A DNA stretch of 64,000 nt from Diphasiastrum complanatum (lineage: Eukaryota; Streptophyta; Lycopodiopsida; Lycopodiales; Lycopodiaceae), in assembly GCA_029204225.1 (NCBI GenBank), contig CM055103.1:20338709-20402708 (forward strand), written 5' to 3'. Shown one piece after another: positions 32,076-43,204 of the stretch. How positions within the stretch are numbered: position 1 is the first letter of the stretch; every line of letters starts with the position of its first letter. Position numbers and translations under genes: made by a program. The notes under the pieces are model-generated. The model was not told the DNA's origin. It ran no database searches and saw only the letters and a list, made by a program, of their open reading frames with translations.

Positions 32076-33350
32076 ATGTCTAGTTTTTCTTCTTTACCTT
32101 TTAATGATGTATCATGGTATATTGATAGTGGAGCAACAACTCATATGAGTTGCTCCAAAGATTCTTTTGTTTCTATTGAATCTGTTCTAGATCCTAAGAA
32201 ATCAATATACACAGCAGTTGGTGATGCATGTGCAATTGAAGGTGTTGGAAGTTGTTCCTTAAAACTTACATCTTCTATGAATTTTACACTTTTCAATGTT
32301 CTCTATGTGCCTAGTCTCACAAAGAGTGTGATTAGTGTAGGAAAGTTGTTAGATGATGGTTATGAACTGGATTTCAATATCAGTGGTTGTTTCATAAAGA
32401 AAGAAGATAAGATCCTTGCAAGTGGATCTAGATATGGAGGTATTTTCAAGCTAGATGTGCATGAAATTTCAAGGTTATGTGATGCTACATTGTTGACTTA
32501 TGTTTCCAAGGAGAAGCTATGGCATAGGAAGTTGTATGTTTCCAACTTCAGGTCTATGCCTATTATAGTCAAGGAGATCAAGCCAAGAGTGGCTTATTCT
32601 ATGGCAAAATCACTTATGGATCCATATTTAATGTCTTCTAAAGAGATAGAACATTCTATGGAGTTGGAACATTCCGATGTTCATCTTTCTTTATCAGTAA
32701 GCAAGGAAGGTGTTTCTTGCTTTGCATGTACCATTGATGGATCCACAAGTTACATTTGGATGTGTCTTGTCTCTTCAAGTTTTTTGGTGCATGTGTATGT
32801 TCCATCATGCAAAACTTTATGGAGTTATGAAGCTAATGGAAGGATTATAAAGGCCACAATTACTATCTCTATAACCCTTCGCCACCACTTTGTGGTTATG
32901 GTTCGTATCCTTCATAAGGCATCCATCCTTGACAAATTCAACTTTAAGATGTTGATTTGCCATTACACCAACAGAAAGCAAACTCTTTTTGAGTCCAGGA
33001 ACATAAAGTACATTAGAGATATTTTTAATTTTGCCATCAGTTTTTGTTTTTATACGAACCATCAACCCTTGTTATATCTTGTTAATAAAACTTGCAACAT
33101 AGGGAGAATCACTCGCTGGTTACTTCTATTGTTGGAGTTTGATTTTCGGATAGTGGTTCGCAAGGGAAAACAACATTATATGACAGATCATGTGTCGCGA
33201 ATCAAGGAAAAGAAAACTACAGCCCTACTTGATGATGAACTACTTGATGCTGCCTTATTTTACATTGACACTGTACCTGAATGGGCCGCAGATATAGTTG
33301 TATATTTAATGTGGGACCAACCGAATAAATCTTTACCCAAGGCAAAATAA
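32076..33350 (+). pseudogene. 424-codon mosaic frame: copia protease, antisense copia piece, gypsy RNase H
   Basis: The frame is open throughout but is not one gene. Residues 1-150 are copia protease and GAG-pre-integrase (WYIDSGATTHMS, then LWHRKL). About 32817-33065 is, on the other strand, another copia GAG-pre-integrase piece (NVLYVPGLKKSLLSVG), so the sense translation there is a shadow. From about 33051 the sense strand is gypsy RNase H (NHQPLLYLVNK, ITRWLLLLLEFDF, DHVSRI). It continues past the stop at 33350 into the integrase start (RPYQLIVGQLYQREPNGILRR) up to about 33440. The openness is probably chance plus youth of the junctions. It could be expressed as a fusion, but I see no evidence of that. 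Confidence 0.75.
32817..33065 (-). pseudogene. Antisense copia GAG-pre-integrase fragment
   Basis: The 82-codon minus frame carries the copia hallmark ISNVLYVPGLKKSLLSVG followed by VEFVKDGCLMKD. It is inserted between a copia protease piece and a gypsy RNase H piece that both run on the plus strand. Confidence 0.75.
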
Positions 33351-33440
33351 CGAAAACCAATTCTGAAAGCTAGACCTTATCAGCTGATTGTTGGCCAATT
33401 ATATCAAAGAGAACCAAACGGTATTCTTCGAAGGTATATG

Positions 33441-33565
33441 TAGAACACCTCAATAGACAAATCTTGGTTCTACCAACAAAGTGCACAGTTTAAATGACAA
33501 AGGCTGAGAAACGAACTCGAAACTTGAAAGTATCTCAAACCTCGAATGTTTCAAGGACAATATCT
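33441..33565. other. Junction between the gypsy fragment and the next copia LTR
   Basis: There is no coding sequence. Short direct repeats of ACTCGAAA-type motifs occur and continue into the LTR. Confidence 0.3.
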
Positions 33566-34164
33566 TGTTGAGACTCGAAAGATTTGCGAGCAATAAATTG
33601 TCGCAAAATATTTTAATTCTTGTTTAATTTCAAACTCAAAACATTCACAAAACTGTCGCGAGTCAATTGTAGCGAAACTATCACAAATAGACAAACTGTT
33701 GCAAACAATTCGCAAACAAAAAATCTTAGAGTCTAAAAACATAACGTTTTTTTTTTAATATCAGCCATCTTAACAGTTAGATCTACTATTACAAAAGTAA
33801 AAGGCCAAAAGACCTTTCCTGTAACAATATAAATACATGTGCACTACTCGTTGTAAATACAATAGAGGACCAACAAAAATAGCAAGAGATGTATACTAAA
33901 GAATCAAAATCAGAATTATAAAAATTCGATTGATCAAAGTTTCTCAACAGATAATTTTTTCGTAGTTGTTCTAATTGTCTAAAATTGTTTCTCATATTCA
34001 CGCGATATATCTCTTAAATCCACATGTTTTATTCAATCAAAGTAGAAACTGCTCTATTAGTACCTAAACTAGAATCAAACACGATTGAAGACACTGATAT
34101 TAGTTTGATGTATTCACACTTTCATCGTGTTCTCTTAGGAAGAATTCTTAGTATTTTTTCTACA
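33566..34164 (+). mobile_element. 5' LTR of a second copia element (599 bp)
   Basis: The segment starts TGTTGAGACTCG and ends TTCTACA, with a clear TATAAATAC box near 33828. It is followed by GTAGTATCAGACTG, a degenerate primer site. Copia gag sequence starts about 130 bp downstream. Confidence 0.6.
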
Positions 34165-34289
34165 GTAGTATCAGACTGCCCCTCTCAGCACCCTTCACAC
34201 ATCCATCAGCAACCGTATCTAGAGCTTATTCAGAAAATTAGAAGGTGTCTTTAATCAACAATATTCAGTCTAAAATCAGTACGATCTTG

Positions 34290-36080
34290 GATACAGAAGG
34301 TTCAGATTATTTAATCTGAAATTTAAAAACTTCACTCTTACTGAAGGGCGATGGTCTTTGGCAATGGGTAGAACCAATAGGAGAGAAGCCAATTACTCCT
34401 GGCAAAGAACTTCGAGAATGGAGTTTGAAAAATGACAAAGCTGTAGCAATTATTGCGTCCTCAATGAATGACAACATAATGCTAGATCTTTCATCAACTT
34501 CGAACGCGAAAGAATTGTGGGAAGAATTACAGACCAAGAATGAGACTCGATCTCGTAATCAAATCATGTTCTCGGAAGACCAATTGACTTACCTACAATG
34601 GGACGACAAAGATCTGACCACTTTCGTACGAAAGATAAAGAATCTGTTCATTTCTTTGCAGAATTCTGGCATGAAAAATGCAATCTCAAAGGAAAAATAG
34701 CTTACCTATTTTCTTCGAGCCCTACCCAGGTCATTCCACACAACTCAAACTTTACTGGCAAAAGATTCGACCATGACACTTCAAAAGGCAATAGATGGAG
34801 TCAAAGAAGATGTAGAAGCCCGTGAACGCGATGACGATAATGGTGATTCCGAAAATGCTCTATTTATTCAGAATAATAAATCTTCAAACAAGTCTGAGAC
34901 TAAGAGGGAGTCGTCTAAGAAGAATGAAAATCGTTCAGACGAATCCAAGACAAATGATCGACAATCAGAAAAACAATAGAAAGATTCTGGTGATCGGAAG
35001 ATTTGCAATAGATGCAAAAGATCAGGTCATACAGAAGACAAGTGTTGGTTAAATCCAAATATTATGCACACAAAGACTGCATCATACACACCTCAGCACA
35101 ATGGAATTGTTGAATGAAGAAATCATACACTAATGGAAGCTGCTAGGTGTATGATGGCTCATGCGAAAGCACCAAAACAGTTGTGGGCAGAAGCAGTGGC
35201 TACGTCGAACTATCTTCAAAATCAATTTCTGAAATCTCGAATACCGGATAAAACTCCTCACGAAATATGGTGGAAGTCGAAACCAAATCTAGCTCATGTT
35301 CGGACATTCGGATGTGCAGTTTATATGCACATACTAGACAAATTGAAAAAGAAACTCGATAAAAAGACAGAACAAGGTTTTTTAGTAGGATTCGAGTTAC
35401 ATTCGTCATATTATCGAGTCTACATACCCGAAACTAGCAGAATAAAAATTGTTTGAGATGTCAAATTCGATGAGTCAAAGTACATAGCAGACAGTGACTT
35501 AGTCGGCTATGAAATTCTCAAAACTTATTATGAGTTACCAGCAATAGAAATAAAGCAAACAGATGATGAACGAGAATTACCAGGTTCAGAGGGAGTTCAA
35601 GATCGAGTGCCTGAAAGACTCGAATCACCTGTTCGAATTCAAGCAAACCATGTCAAACTTGAAAATGCAGAATTGAATTCGAAACCTATACAAATTGTGA
35701 GAAGATCTGACACACAAAGAAAACCACCAGTATGGCTTGGTCAGCATGTTTCAACAAACATAGCCATTGAATTTTGTGGCTTCACAGATGAACCTCTTCA
35801 GCAACAAAATTACACTCGAAAAATCATTGAAGACTTCAACATGCTTGAATGCAAAGGTGTGCATACTCCCATGATACCTGGAACAATACTGAGCTAGGCA
35901 GATTGTCTACAAACTCTCGAAAAAGAGAAACGAATGGCCAATACACCCTATCAAAGGCTGATTGGATCATTGTTGTATCTTGCAGACAACACCAAACCTG
36001 ATATAGCATTTGCAGTATACAGGCTGAGCCAATTTAATCAGAACCCCGGATCATTGCATTGGAAGTTAGCAAAGCATATT
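34290..36080 (+). pseudogene. pol: Internally deleted copia gag-pol
   Basis: Fragments follow in the normal copia order but with pieces missing. Gag is at 34290-34700 (KELWEELQTKNE). A CCHC knuckle, CNRCKRSGHTEDKC, lies at about 35007-35048. A jump then leads into the end of the integrase core (TPQHNGIVE, then LWAEAV, KTPHEIWW, VRTFGCAVY) at 35090-35456, and the post-integrase linker runs to 35800. A second jump leads to the C-terminal RT/RNase H start (PYQRLIGSLLYLADNTKPDIAFAVYRLSQF, 35945-36080). Protease, most of integrase and the RT catalytic core are absent. It belongs with the LTR at 33566-34164. Confidence 0.8.
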
Positions 36081-36180
36081 GCTAGAAAGAATATTCACAA
36101 TTAACTTTGTTTGTGGACTTCTAGTTTTGTCATTTTGAATGGTTCTTCATGGTAATGTAATCGAGTATTAAATCAATATT

Positions 36181-36444
36181 TTAATGAGATCTATGTAAAA
36201 GATCAAGTAAATATGTCGTTAGAGCAAGTACATGAGAAGTCATAGCTGCCACTTTGGCATTTTCTAATGCTTCTTTCTCTTGTAAGTATTTTATGCACTG
36301 CCTCATATTATGGTATTTTTCCTTCTCAGAATGGAGGTTTTGCTAGACACCAGATAAAAAAGGCTTATCAATAATTAGTACAGATTTTGTAAGTGGTGAT
36401 TTAGAAGAAACTTCTTTCTTGCTTTGAGCTCTTATGATGACCAT
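36181..36444 (-). pseudogene. Short decayed frame of unknown origin
   Basis: From an ATG at 36442-36444 an 87-codon frame with a single in-frame TAG runs to a stop at 36181. The translation is Lys/Ser-rich with a helical, charged C-terminal half (EKEKYHNMRQCIKYL). It starts some 50 bp downstream, on the same strand, of the primer site at 36493-36504, so it could be the first gene of a minus-strand LTR element. The family is not recognised. Confidence 0.35.
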
Positions 36445-36492
36445 AACTGTGTTGGGATTAATGAAGTGGAATAATTATAGAATTGTCTATCA

Positions 36493-36504
36493 GCTTTGAT
36501 ACCA
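36493..36504 (-). promoter_or_regulatory. Primer binding site on the minus strand
   Basis: The minus strand reads TGGTATCAAAGC, one base different from the standard primer site, four bases from the LTR edge at 36509. Confidence 0.6.
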
Positions 36505-36508
36505 CTCT

Positions 36509-36861
36509 TGCTAAATATGAAATCCAATCGAGAGAAAAACTCAACGCTAAATCAAAAAAGGATCTTTACCAATCTATTGATTCAGACTATTACTTAGATC
36601 GACAAGAGGAATATCTTAGTAGGTGTCAATGACAACCATAAAGGGAGTGAGATAGTTAGGCATCTATGATAGCCATGCTTCCTTCGAGATAGATATTTAG
36701 AATGAGTTGTGTAATGAGTATCAGTACAAGAGAAAAGAATTATCAGAAAGCATTTGTCAGTGCAAAACAAGATAGAGAATCTACATCAAGTTGCTGTGAA
36801 TACAGATCAAGATCCTGTGCCTGAGAACGATTCACAATAGGAGTGAAAATTAACTCCAACA
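36509..36861 (-). mobile_element. 353-bp LTR with internal sequence on both sides
   Basis: On the minus strand it begins TGTTGGAG at 36861, directly after a purine-rich AAGGAAGAG and the copia RNase H end, and finishes TTTAGCA at 36509 before a primer site. It therefore looks like a 3' LTR from one side and a 5' LTR from the other. Confidence 0.6.
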
Positions 36862-36889
36862 CTCTTCCTTAAGCTTAACTCCTAGGATC

Positions 36890-37420
36890 CTAAATGAAGC
36901 TTAATAAGTTGCATAAATTAACATGCTTTTCTCTCGACAGGGGTTTTGTCGAAATATCAACCAACATACTATCAGTATGATAGTAACTTAATTCGACAAT
37001 ATTGTTTAGAACTTTCTCTCTAAGAAAATGAAATTGAGCTTCAATGTTTTTAGTTATAGAGTGAGTTCGTGGGTTCAGAGATAGTGCTATACAGCTTTGA
37101 TTGTCGCAATGGAGTATAGTTGGTCTGACTTGAGAGAACATCAACATATTCGGATTCTGTGGAAGACAAAGAAATGCATTTCTACTTTCGACTATTCCAT
37201 GAAATGGGTCCTCCTGCTAAAAAAGCATAGGTAGCCGAAAGTGGATTTTCATGTGTCCACATCTCCAGCCCAATCAGAGTCAGGATAAGCATGTAAAGTT
37301 GGACCATCCTCTGTATTTCCATTATAACACAAAGCATAGTGCTTTGTGGCTTGAATGTATCTAAGAGCTCTTAGTTCAGCTTTCCAGTGAGGTAGGCTAG
37401 AACTAGGTCAGGATAAATAG
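36890..37420 (-). pseudogene. copia RNase H, C-terminal part
   Basis: Minus-strand frames give HWKAELRALRYIQATKHY, then YPDSDWAGDVDT, a stop, KSTFGY, and then ILHCDNQSCIALS and a D-I-S-TKPL end. This is the full order of the copia RNase H tail with one stop and shifts. The start near 37420 joins gypsy gag sequence abruptly. Confidence 0.82.
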
Positions 37421-37510
37421 TGCCAATGTGCTGACTGTATAGGCGAGATCGGGTCGAGTTCAGAAACTTGACCTAATTGTAATTCGTTTTTGCAGTAGTA
37501 GAGTAGGATT

Positions 37511-38574
37511 TCATGGCATTGCAATCATTTTATACGGGGTTATGTGCTTCTGCACAAAGCAACTATGTCTATGAGCATATCTACTCACAGACTCATTGTC
37601 ACATAGCCTCATGGTTACCAACTGGTAACAAGCAACAATTACATTCATCGTGGGTGAGAATTCATCCAAGAATGCCTTTGCTAGGGTGTCCCACGAGTCA
37701 AGAAAATGGATTTCAAAAATTTTAATATTGTCATACCAATCTCGAGTTTCATTGGTCAGGTATAATGGAAACAAGAGCTTCCAATCACTGGGTTGTGAAA
37801 AGCCATCTAGGAAAGAGAAGTTCATGAATTTTCGTATGAAAATATCAGCTTTATCAACTCTCTCTCCATCATAATGATCAATCTTCAATAGGTACACAGA
37901 CTTTGGTCTAACACAGAGAGAGTCGCCAACAACTAATGAAACTTGCACAATATTACAATCAGGTTTAGCTCTTGATTTTCCAACATCGCACTCCAACTCA
38001 TCAAAGTTGGGAATACTTTCAACGTGATCAAGACGTTCATTAGGGGATCGATGGCCCAATCTTCGACAAGCTTTTGATCGTCCATTTCAGGACTTTGGGT
38101 AGAACTGTCTACCATATCAGTATCAGTGCCAACACTCACCTCATGAGTATTAGGCTTTTCATCGTCATAGTTCAGCATACAACCAATTCCTGCTAGGGTT
38201 TCATCAACTCCAAGAATTGGATTTTGAATCACAATCGGACTATAATTAATAGTCACAAAATAATTGATTTGTAATGTCGCATTCTCTTTAACTTCATAAG
38301 TGAAGTCTCCCCCGTGCTCTACACAGATCAGATGACATTGATTTGAATAATCTATTTTAGGATCACTGTGAAAGGGTGATATTTCAAAATATTCTTTACT
38401 CAAATTTTCAAGAAAGTTGCACACTACTAAATCCCATTCTTCTTCATGAAGAAATGGTACATTTTGCGTGGGTTTCACTAATAATTCTGATTCATCAATT
38501 GAATCATTGAGCTTTACACAGTCATTGGAAATTTCACCTATGGGTGATTCCCCAAAAAAAAAAATTCTATACAA
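37511..38574 (-). pseudogene. gag: gypsy Gag-like sequence with long N-terminal extension
   Basis: The frame 37511-38059 contains a Retrotrans_gag-like core: YDGERVDKADIFIRKF, the ETRDWYDNIK pattern, LAKAFLDEFSP and SVSRYAHRH. An overlapping, longer open frame of 213 codons (37933-38574) begins upstream. It is acidic and has no domain I know; it may be the N-terminal extension joined by one frameshift. There is no zinc knuckle or pol. On the left it stops against copia RNase H. Confidence 0.65.
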
Positions 38575-38803
38575 ATTTTCTATGGCTTGAGAATTTAGAA
38601 CCTCAATTTTCTTAACTTAGGACAACTTAATATAAAATATTTCTAATCTTAAGTTTCCCAAGTCTAAGTTCTAAATCTAAGTTTAAGCTCTTTTATTATT
38701 ATTTAAACTTCTACTCATGGACTTACAAAACACATGCCATGGCTTGAAGTTTATTGACAAATACTCATACGTGGTCTTACAAGACACATGCCACGGAGTT
38801 TTA

Positions 38804-39327
38804 TTATTTTATTATTTTCTCTGTGTTAGCACAGTTGCTAAGTGCAAGCTCCTTTGTGCATAGGATCTCCATTGATTTGAAGTTGGGGTGGCCCAACCTC
38901 TTATGCCAAAGTTTCACTTGTGTAAGCTCCTCCTTAACCATGTTCACACTTCCAAGAGACACATATGCATCAAGCTTGAATAGCCTCCCTTGCTTGAATC
39001 CGTTTACAATGCAAGTGTCATTCATCATAATAGAGCAAACACCTTCCTTAAATAAACATCTAAACCACTAAGCAAGCTTCTAGTAAGATTAGAAACATAG
39101 AGTACATTTTCTAGATCCAATCTTTTAGAGGATTTAAGACTTAAAAAGATTGTTACCATTCCATCTATTTTACATTCTTGATTACTTGATGTTAGAATAG
39201 ACTTTTTACAACCTAAAAAAAGTACAAGAGTTGAGAAGAATTCCTTTTGGAATGTCATGTGGGAACTAGCCTCACTATCAATCCACCTCAAGGGTAAGGT
39301 TGTCTTGCTTGCTCTCATCTTGTGCAT
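38804..39327 (-). pseudogene. copia protease and GAG-pre-integrase fragment
   Basis: The first frame holds WIDSEASSHMTF, the copia protease motif in which the catalytic D-S-G reads D-S-E, and NVLYVSNLTRSLLS. The next holds LWHKRLGHPNFKSMEILC. Neighbours on both sides belong to other elements. Confidence 0.8.
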
Positions 39328-39339
39328 TCTTCTTTTTGT

Positions 39340-39825
39340 AGCACTGTAAGACCATCAAGGACAACACCTAAGATGAGGATAGGAGAACACAATAGGAGAG
39401 ACTATGGAGCCAAACCGCCCAACCAAACCTAGATCAAAACTGGATCTAACCCCCAAGCCATGCCATGTGAAGCAAGAGGAGAAGAGAGAAACTGGTAACC
39501 TAAACCCAATATGTCGACGGGAGAATCCCTACCTCATTATATAGAGAGTAGAGTCATGTGCATGTAACCATGCAATCCCCATGCATGTCAACTATAAATA
39601 GATCTCATCTCTTCATGCAGTCCTCCTGCCTATATCCATCACACAGACATGCAATACTTCATATGTCTCAATTAGAGTGTCTGGGTCTTAAGGTTATTAG
39701 TCACAAACAGGCCTCGACATGAAATTAAATCTCGGCGTGACCAATAATCTCGAATACTGAAAGGCCGATCTGCCATATTAGGACTATTCCAAGTCCTTAA
39801 TCGAATATGGCCATAACATTCTTTC
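39340..39825. other. Possible LTR remnant, non-coding
   Basis: This holds a TATAAATA box near 39590 and a promoter-like layout but no clear TG...CA ends or primer site. It abuts copia RT at 39826 with no gag in between, so it is either a truncated LTR or the result of a deletion. Confidence 0.35.
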
Positions 39826-41337
39826 CCTGAAGCGAAGGATGATGACATTTGGGTCAAGGCCCTGGGAGAGGAGATGGAGTCAAATGCTAAGCATAGCACA
39901 TGGGAATTAGTAGAACCACCAATTGGCAAGAAACCCATTGGTTGCAAATGGGTATACAGGACTAAGTACCATGTAGATGGAAGTATAGCAAAGCACAAGG
40001 CAAGATTGGTGATCAAAGGGTATGCACAAAGTAAAGGCATCGACTATGAGGAGACCTTTGCATCGGTATGTAAGTGGAATACCCTACATCTACTTGTTGC
40101 TTTAGCTTCACATTTTGGTTGGCCTTTGCATCAGATGGATGTAAAATCTGCGTTTCTAAATGGTGAGTTAGAAGAAGAGGTGTTCATGGATCAACCTGAA
40201 GGCTTTGTAACGAAGGGACAGGAAAATAAAGTATGTCGTTTGAAGAAAGTGCTTTATGGTCTTAAACAGGCACCACGTGCGTGGTATAGCAGGATTGATG
40301 CCTACTTTCGTTCAAGGGGGATGGTGAGAACACATTCTGATCCAAATCTATATGTCTTATGCTTTGATGGTATGGTTGCTTTGATTGCTGTTTATGTTGA
40401 TGACTTGATTATTATGGGAAATAATCAAGAGATGATAGATATGATCAAGAAAGACCTCATGGAACAATTCGAGATCACAGATTTCAGCCTGATGCATTAT
40501 CGCCTTGGAGTAGAGGTGTGGCAAAAAGGACACGAAGTGGGTTTAACACAAGTGAAGTATGTCAAAGAGTTGCTGCACAAGTTTAGGTTACAGGATTGAA
40601 CTCCTATTGAACCAGGTAAAAAGATTTCTAATCTTGATGAATCACAATCATTTGATGCTACACTATATAGACAGTTAGTAGGGAGCTTGATTTACCTTAC
40701 CACGACTAGACCAGATATATGCTATGTTGTTGGCATTGTAAATCAATTTATGGCAGCACCTACGGAAACGCATTGGAAGGCATCTAAACACATTTTGCAT
40801 TATGTGAAAGGCACTTCATATTATGGCTTGATTTACATGAAGCATGATGGTTTACCTGAGTTGTGTAGCTATGTGGATGCAGATTGGGGAGGTGACTATG
40901 ATGATCGTAGATCCACCACAGGGTATGTATTTCAGTTTTGTGGTAGTTGCTTTTCCTGGTCTAGTAAGAAACAAAATACAATTGCTCTTTCCACCACGAA
41001 AGCAGAGTATAAGACAATGTGTAGTGCAGCACATGAAGCTATATGGTTGAGACAAATCTTGGAAGAAATTGGCATGAAACAGAAAAATCCCACGACATTA
41101 CATAACGACAGTCAGAGTGGCATTTAGCTAGCAAAGAATCTAGTGTTCCATGCGAGAACTAAACACATTGAGATTCAGTATCACTTTATACGTGAGAGGC
41201 TGCTGAGTTGTGAAATTCATGTTGTTCATTGTAGCACAGAAGAACAACTAGCTATATTTTCACTAAGCCACTTGTTGGAGAAAAGTTTGATAAGTTTAGA
41301 TCAAAGCTTTTGGTACTTAAATTTTGTTGACTTTTAA
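39826..41337 (+). pseudogene. pol: copia reverse transcriptase-RNase H, nearly intact
   Basis: One frame runs from EAKDDDIWVKAL to the end, interrupted only by a TGA at 40597-40599 and a TAG at 41125-41127. RT motifs occur in order: WVYRTKY, KARLVIKGYAQ, QMDVKSAFLNG, YGLKQAPRAWY and the catalytic YVDDL at 40393-40407. RNase H follows with YVDADWGGDYDDRRSTTGY, ALSTTKAEY and a C-terminal H-I-E-I-QYHFIRE. A purine tract AAGGGAGAGAG near 41377 would precede the 3' LTR, whose end I cannot find. Gag, protease and integrase are absent upstream. Confidence 0.9.
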
Positions 41338-41379
41338 GCTATGTATATGATTGTATAAAAAGTAGACTCTACTTTAAGG

Positions 41380-42330
41380 GAGAGAGTTAGAATTAAAGTA
41401 GAATCATTATGCTACTATATTGTGGGTCCTATCAGTTGATAAGGATCAGTTGGCCTCGCCACTAGGCAAGTCGACGGGACACGCGTCCCGCCAACGGCAA
41501 TCAAGGTCATGCATGGGTTGCCTGAGTGAACAAATATATGTACAATGTAATTTCATTTTGAAAAATACAGTTGCAATGTGAGCTTGCTATGGATGTTTTC
41601 TGCCTGTGTTACTGTGTAGCATGATTTGTGTTCCTATTCGAAGCAAATTCAAAATGATGGATGTGTGATAAGGAGATTCTTGAGATAGTCGTGCAAACAA
41701 AACAAGAAGATATGGTGGAAGCTGTATGTATGTTTGAGAGGGATTTTCCAGCTTCTATCCTAGACATACAGGTGCATCTGCTTGTGCACTTGGTCCAAGA
41801 AGTTGGTATTGTCGGTCTTGTGCACTCAAGGTATAATACACATGATTTTGATTTCAGCAGTTTTAATAAATGTAGAATGATTCTTTTAAATTAATAACAG
41901 AATGCTCTCATTAATGTGTTAAAATTTTCTGTAGGTGGATGTTTTTCTTGGAGAGATTCATGAAAGTGTTGAAAGATTTTGTGCGTCAGAAGGCAAGGCC
42001 AGAGGGAAAAGAAAAATGTCAAAATTTTGACTAAGTATCGGGTTCGCATGGCAGCGTCGCATGGGAAAACGCACATATGTGTAGTTGTGTAAGTTACTCT
42101 GAATCATAATTAAGTTAACGAGTTACTAACGCTAGAAATATCAAATTGTAAGCATGTGTTATAATTGAAATATGAAATACAAAATTGAAATCTACTATAT
42201 CACATACATAAATAAAAACATATACTAAAAATTTTAAAATTGAAATATTTATACAATCTTAAAATCTTCGAGCAACACAGACACATAATGCACACAATTC
42301 TTAAATAATAAACACGCAACAGACATTGAC
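41380..42330. other. Non-coding, probable start of a copia 3' LTR
   Basis: After the purine tract the sequence TTAGAATTAAAGTAG may begin a 3' LTR. A 6-bp stem CGGGAC-ACGC-GTCCCG occurs near 41477. No gene is visible. Confidence 0.3.
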
Positions 42331-42338
42331 CATGATAG

Positions 42339-42770
42339 TTATAAATTCATCAATAGCACCTAGCCAAGTGAATAGTCGTGCACCAAAGATGAATCAATAA
42401 TTATCAGGTACACAAATGGTTATTGAAGATTCACCAATAGCACCTAGCCAAGTGAATAGTCACGCACCAAAAATGAATTTAGAATAACCACAAACTGGAG
42501 ACTAATCATGCAACAAACAACCATGATAGTTATAGATTCATCAATAGCACCTAGCCAAGTGAATAGCTGTGCACCAAAGATGAATCAATAATTATCAGGT
42601 ACACAAATGGTTATTGAAGATTCATTAATAGCACCTAGCCAAGTGAATAGTCGTGCACCAAAGATGAATCAGTAATTATCAGACACACAAATGATTATTG
42701 AAAATTCATCAATAGCACCTAGCCAAGTGAATAGTCGTGCACCAAAAATGAATCTAAAATAACCACAAAC
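42339..42770. repeat. Minisatellite of five diverged units
   Basis: The core AGCACCTAGCCAAGTGAATA is repeated five times, each followed by G(T/C)C/GTGCACCAAAGATGAAT and alternately by ATTATCAGGTACAC or a CCACAAAC segment. Spacing alternates between about 83 and 120 bp, so the larger repeat unit may be a pair. Confidence 0.85.
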
Positions 42771-42950
42771 ATGGAAAAGCGATATTAAAAATTAAAAATA
42801 CAAAATTTTAATTTTAACTACCTTGGATTACTATTGTGCGCAAATAAAATCGCAAGCAATAAGATTAGAAAGCAAAATATTAGGAAGCAAGAGGATTAGA
42901 AAGTTGAAATGTGAGGAACATGGCGGGATATGGCCTTTATTTATAATGAA

Positions 42951-42991
42951 AATGCCCGCCGGGCTGTGTTAGAGAGCACCCGGCAGGCATT
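42951..42991. repeat. GC-rich hairpin in AT-rich surroundings
   Basis: AATGCCCGCCGGGC at 42951-42964 and ACCCGGCAGGCATT at 42978-42991 pair over 14 bases with two wobble or mismatch positions around a 13-base loop. A third GCCCGGCTGGCTG follows near 43000. Confidence 0.65.
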
Positions 42992-43204
42992 TTTGGTGAG
43001 CCCGGCTGGCTGTTTCATCGAACTACCCGATCCACATCCCACCAACAGGTCATTTTTTGATAACATTATTATGGTTTTTAATGTAATCATGTCAATATTA
43101 TAGTTATTTTCATAAAAAAAAAGTAATTACGTCAATATGAAAACCCTGCCTGAGAATGTCTGAAGCAGCAAGTGTTTTGAGCCACATCAACACTTTTCAA
43201 AATC

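Noticed and set aside
42951-42991. Helitron 3' terminal hairpin
   Set aside because: No CTRR end follows at the proper distance and no TC start is identifiable.
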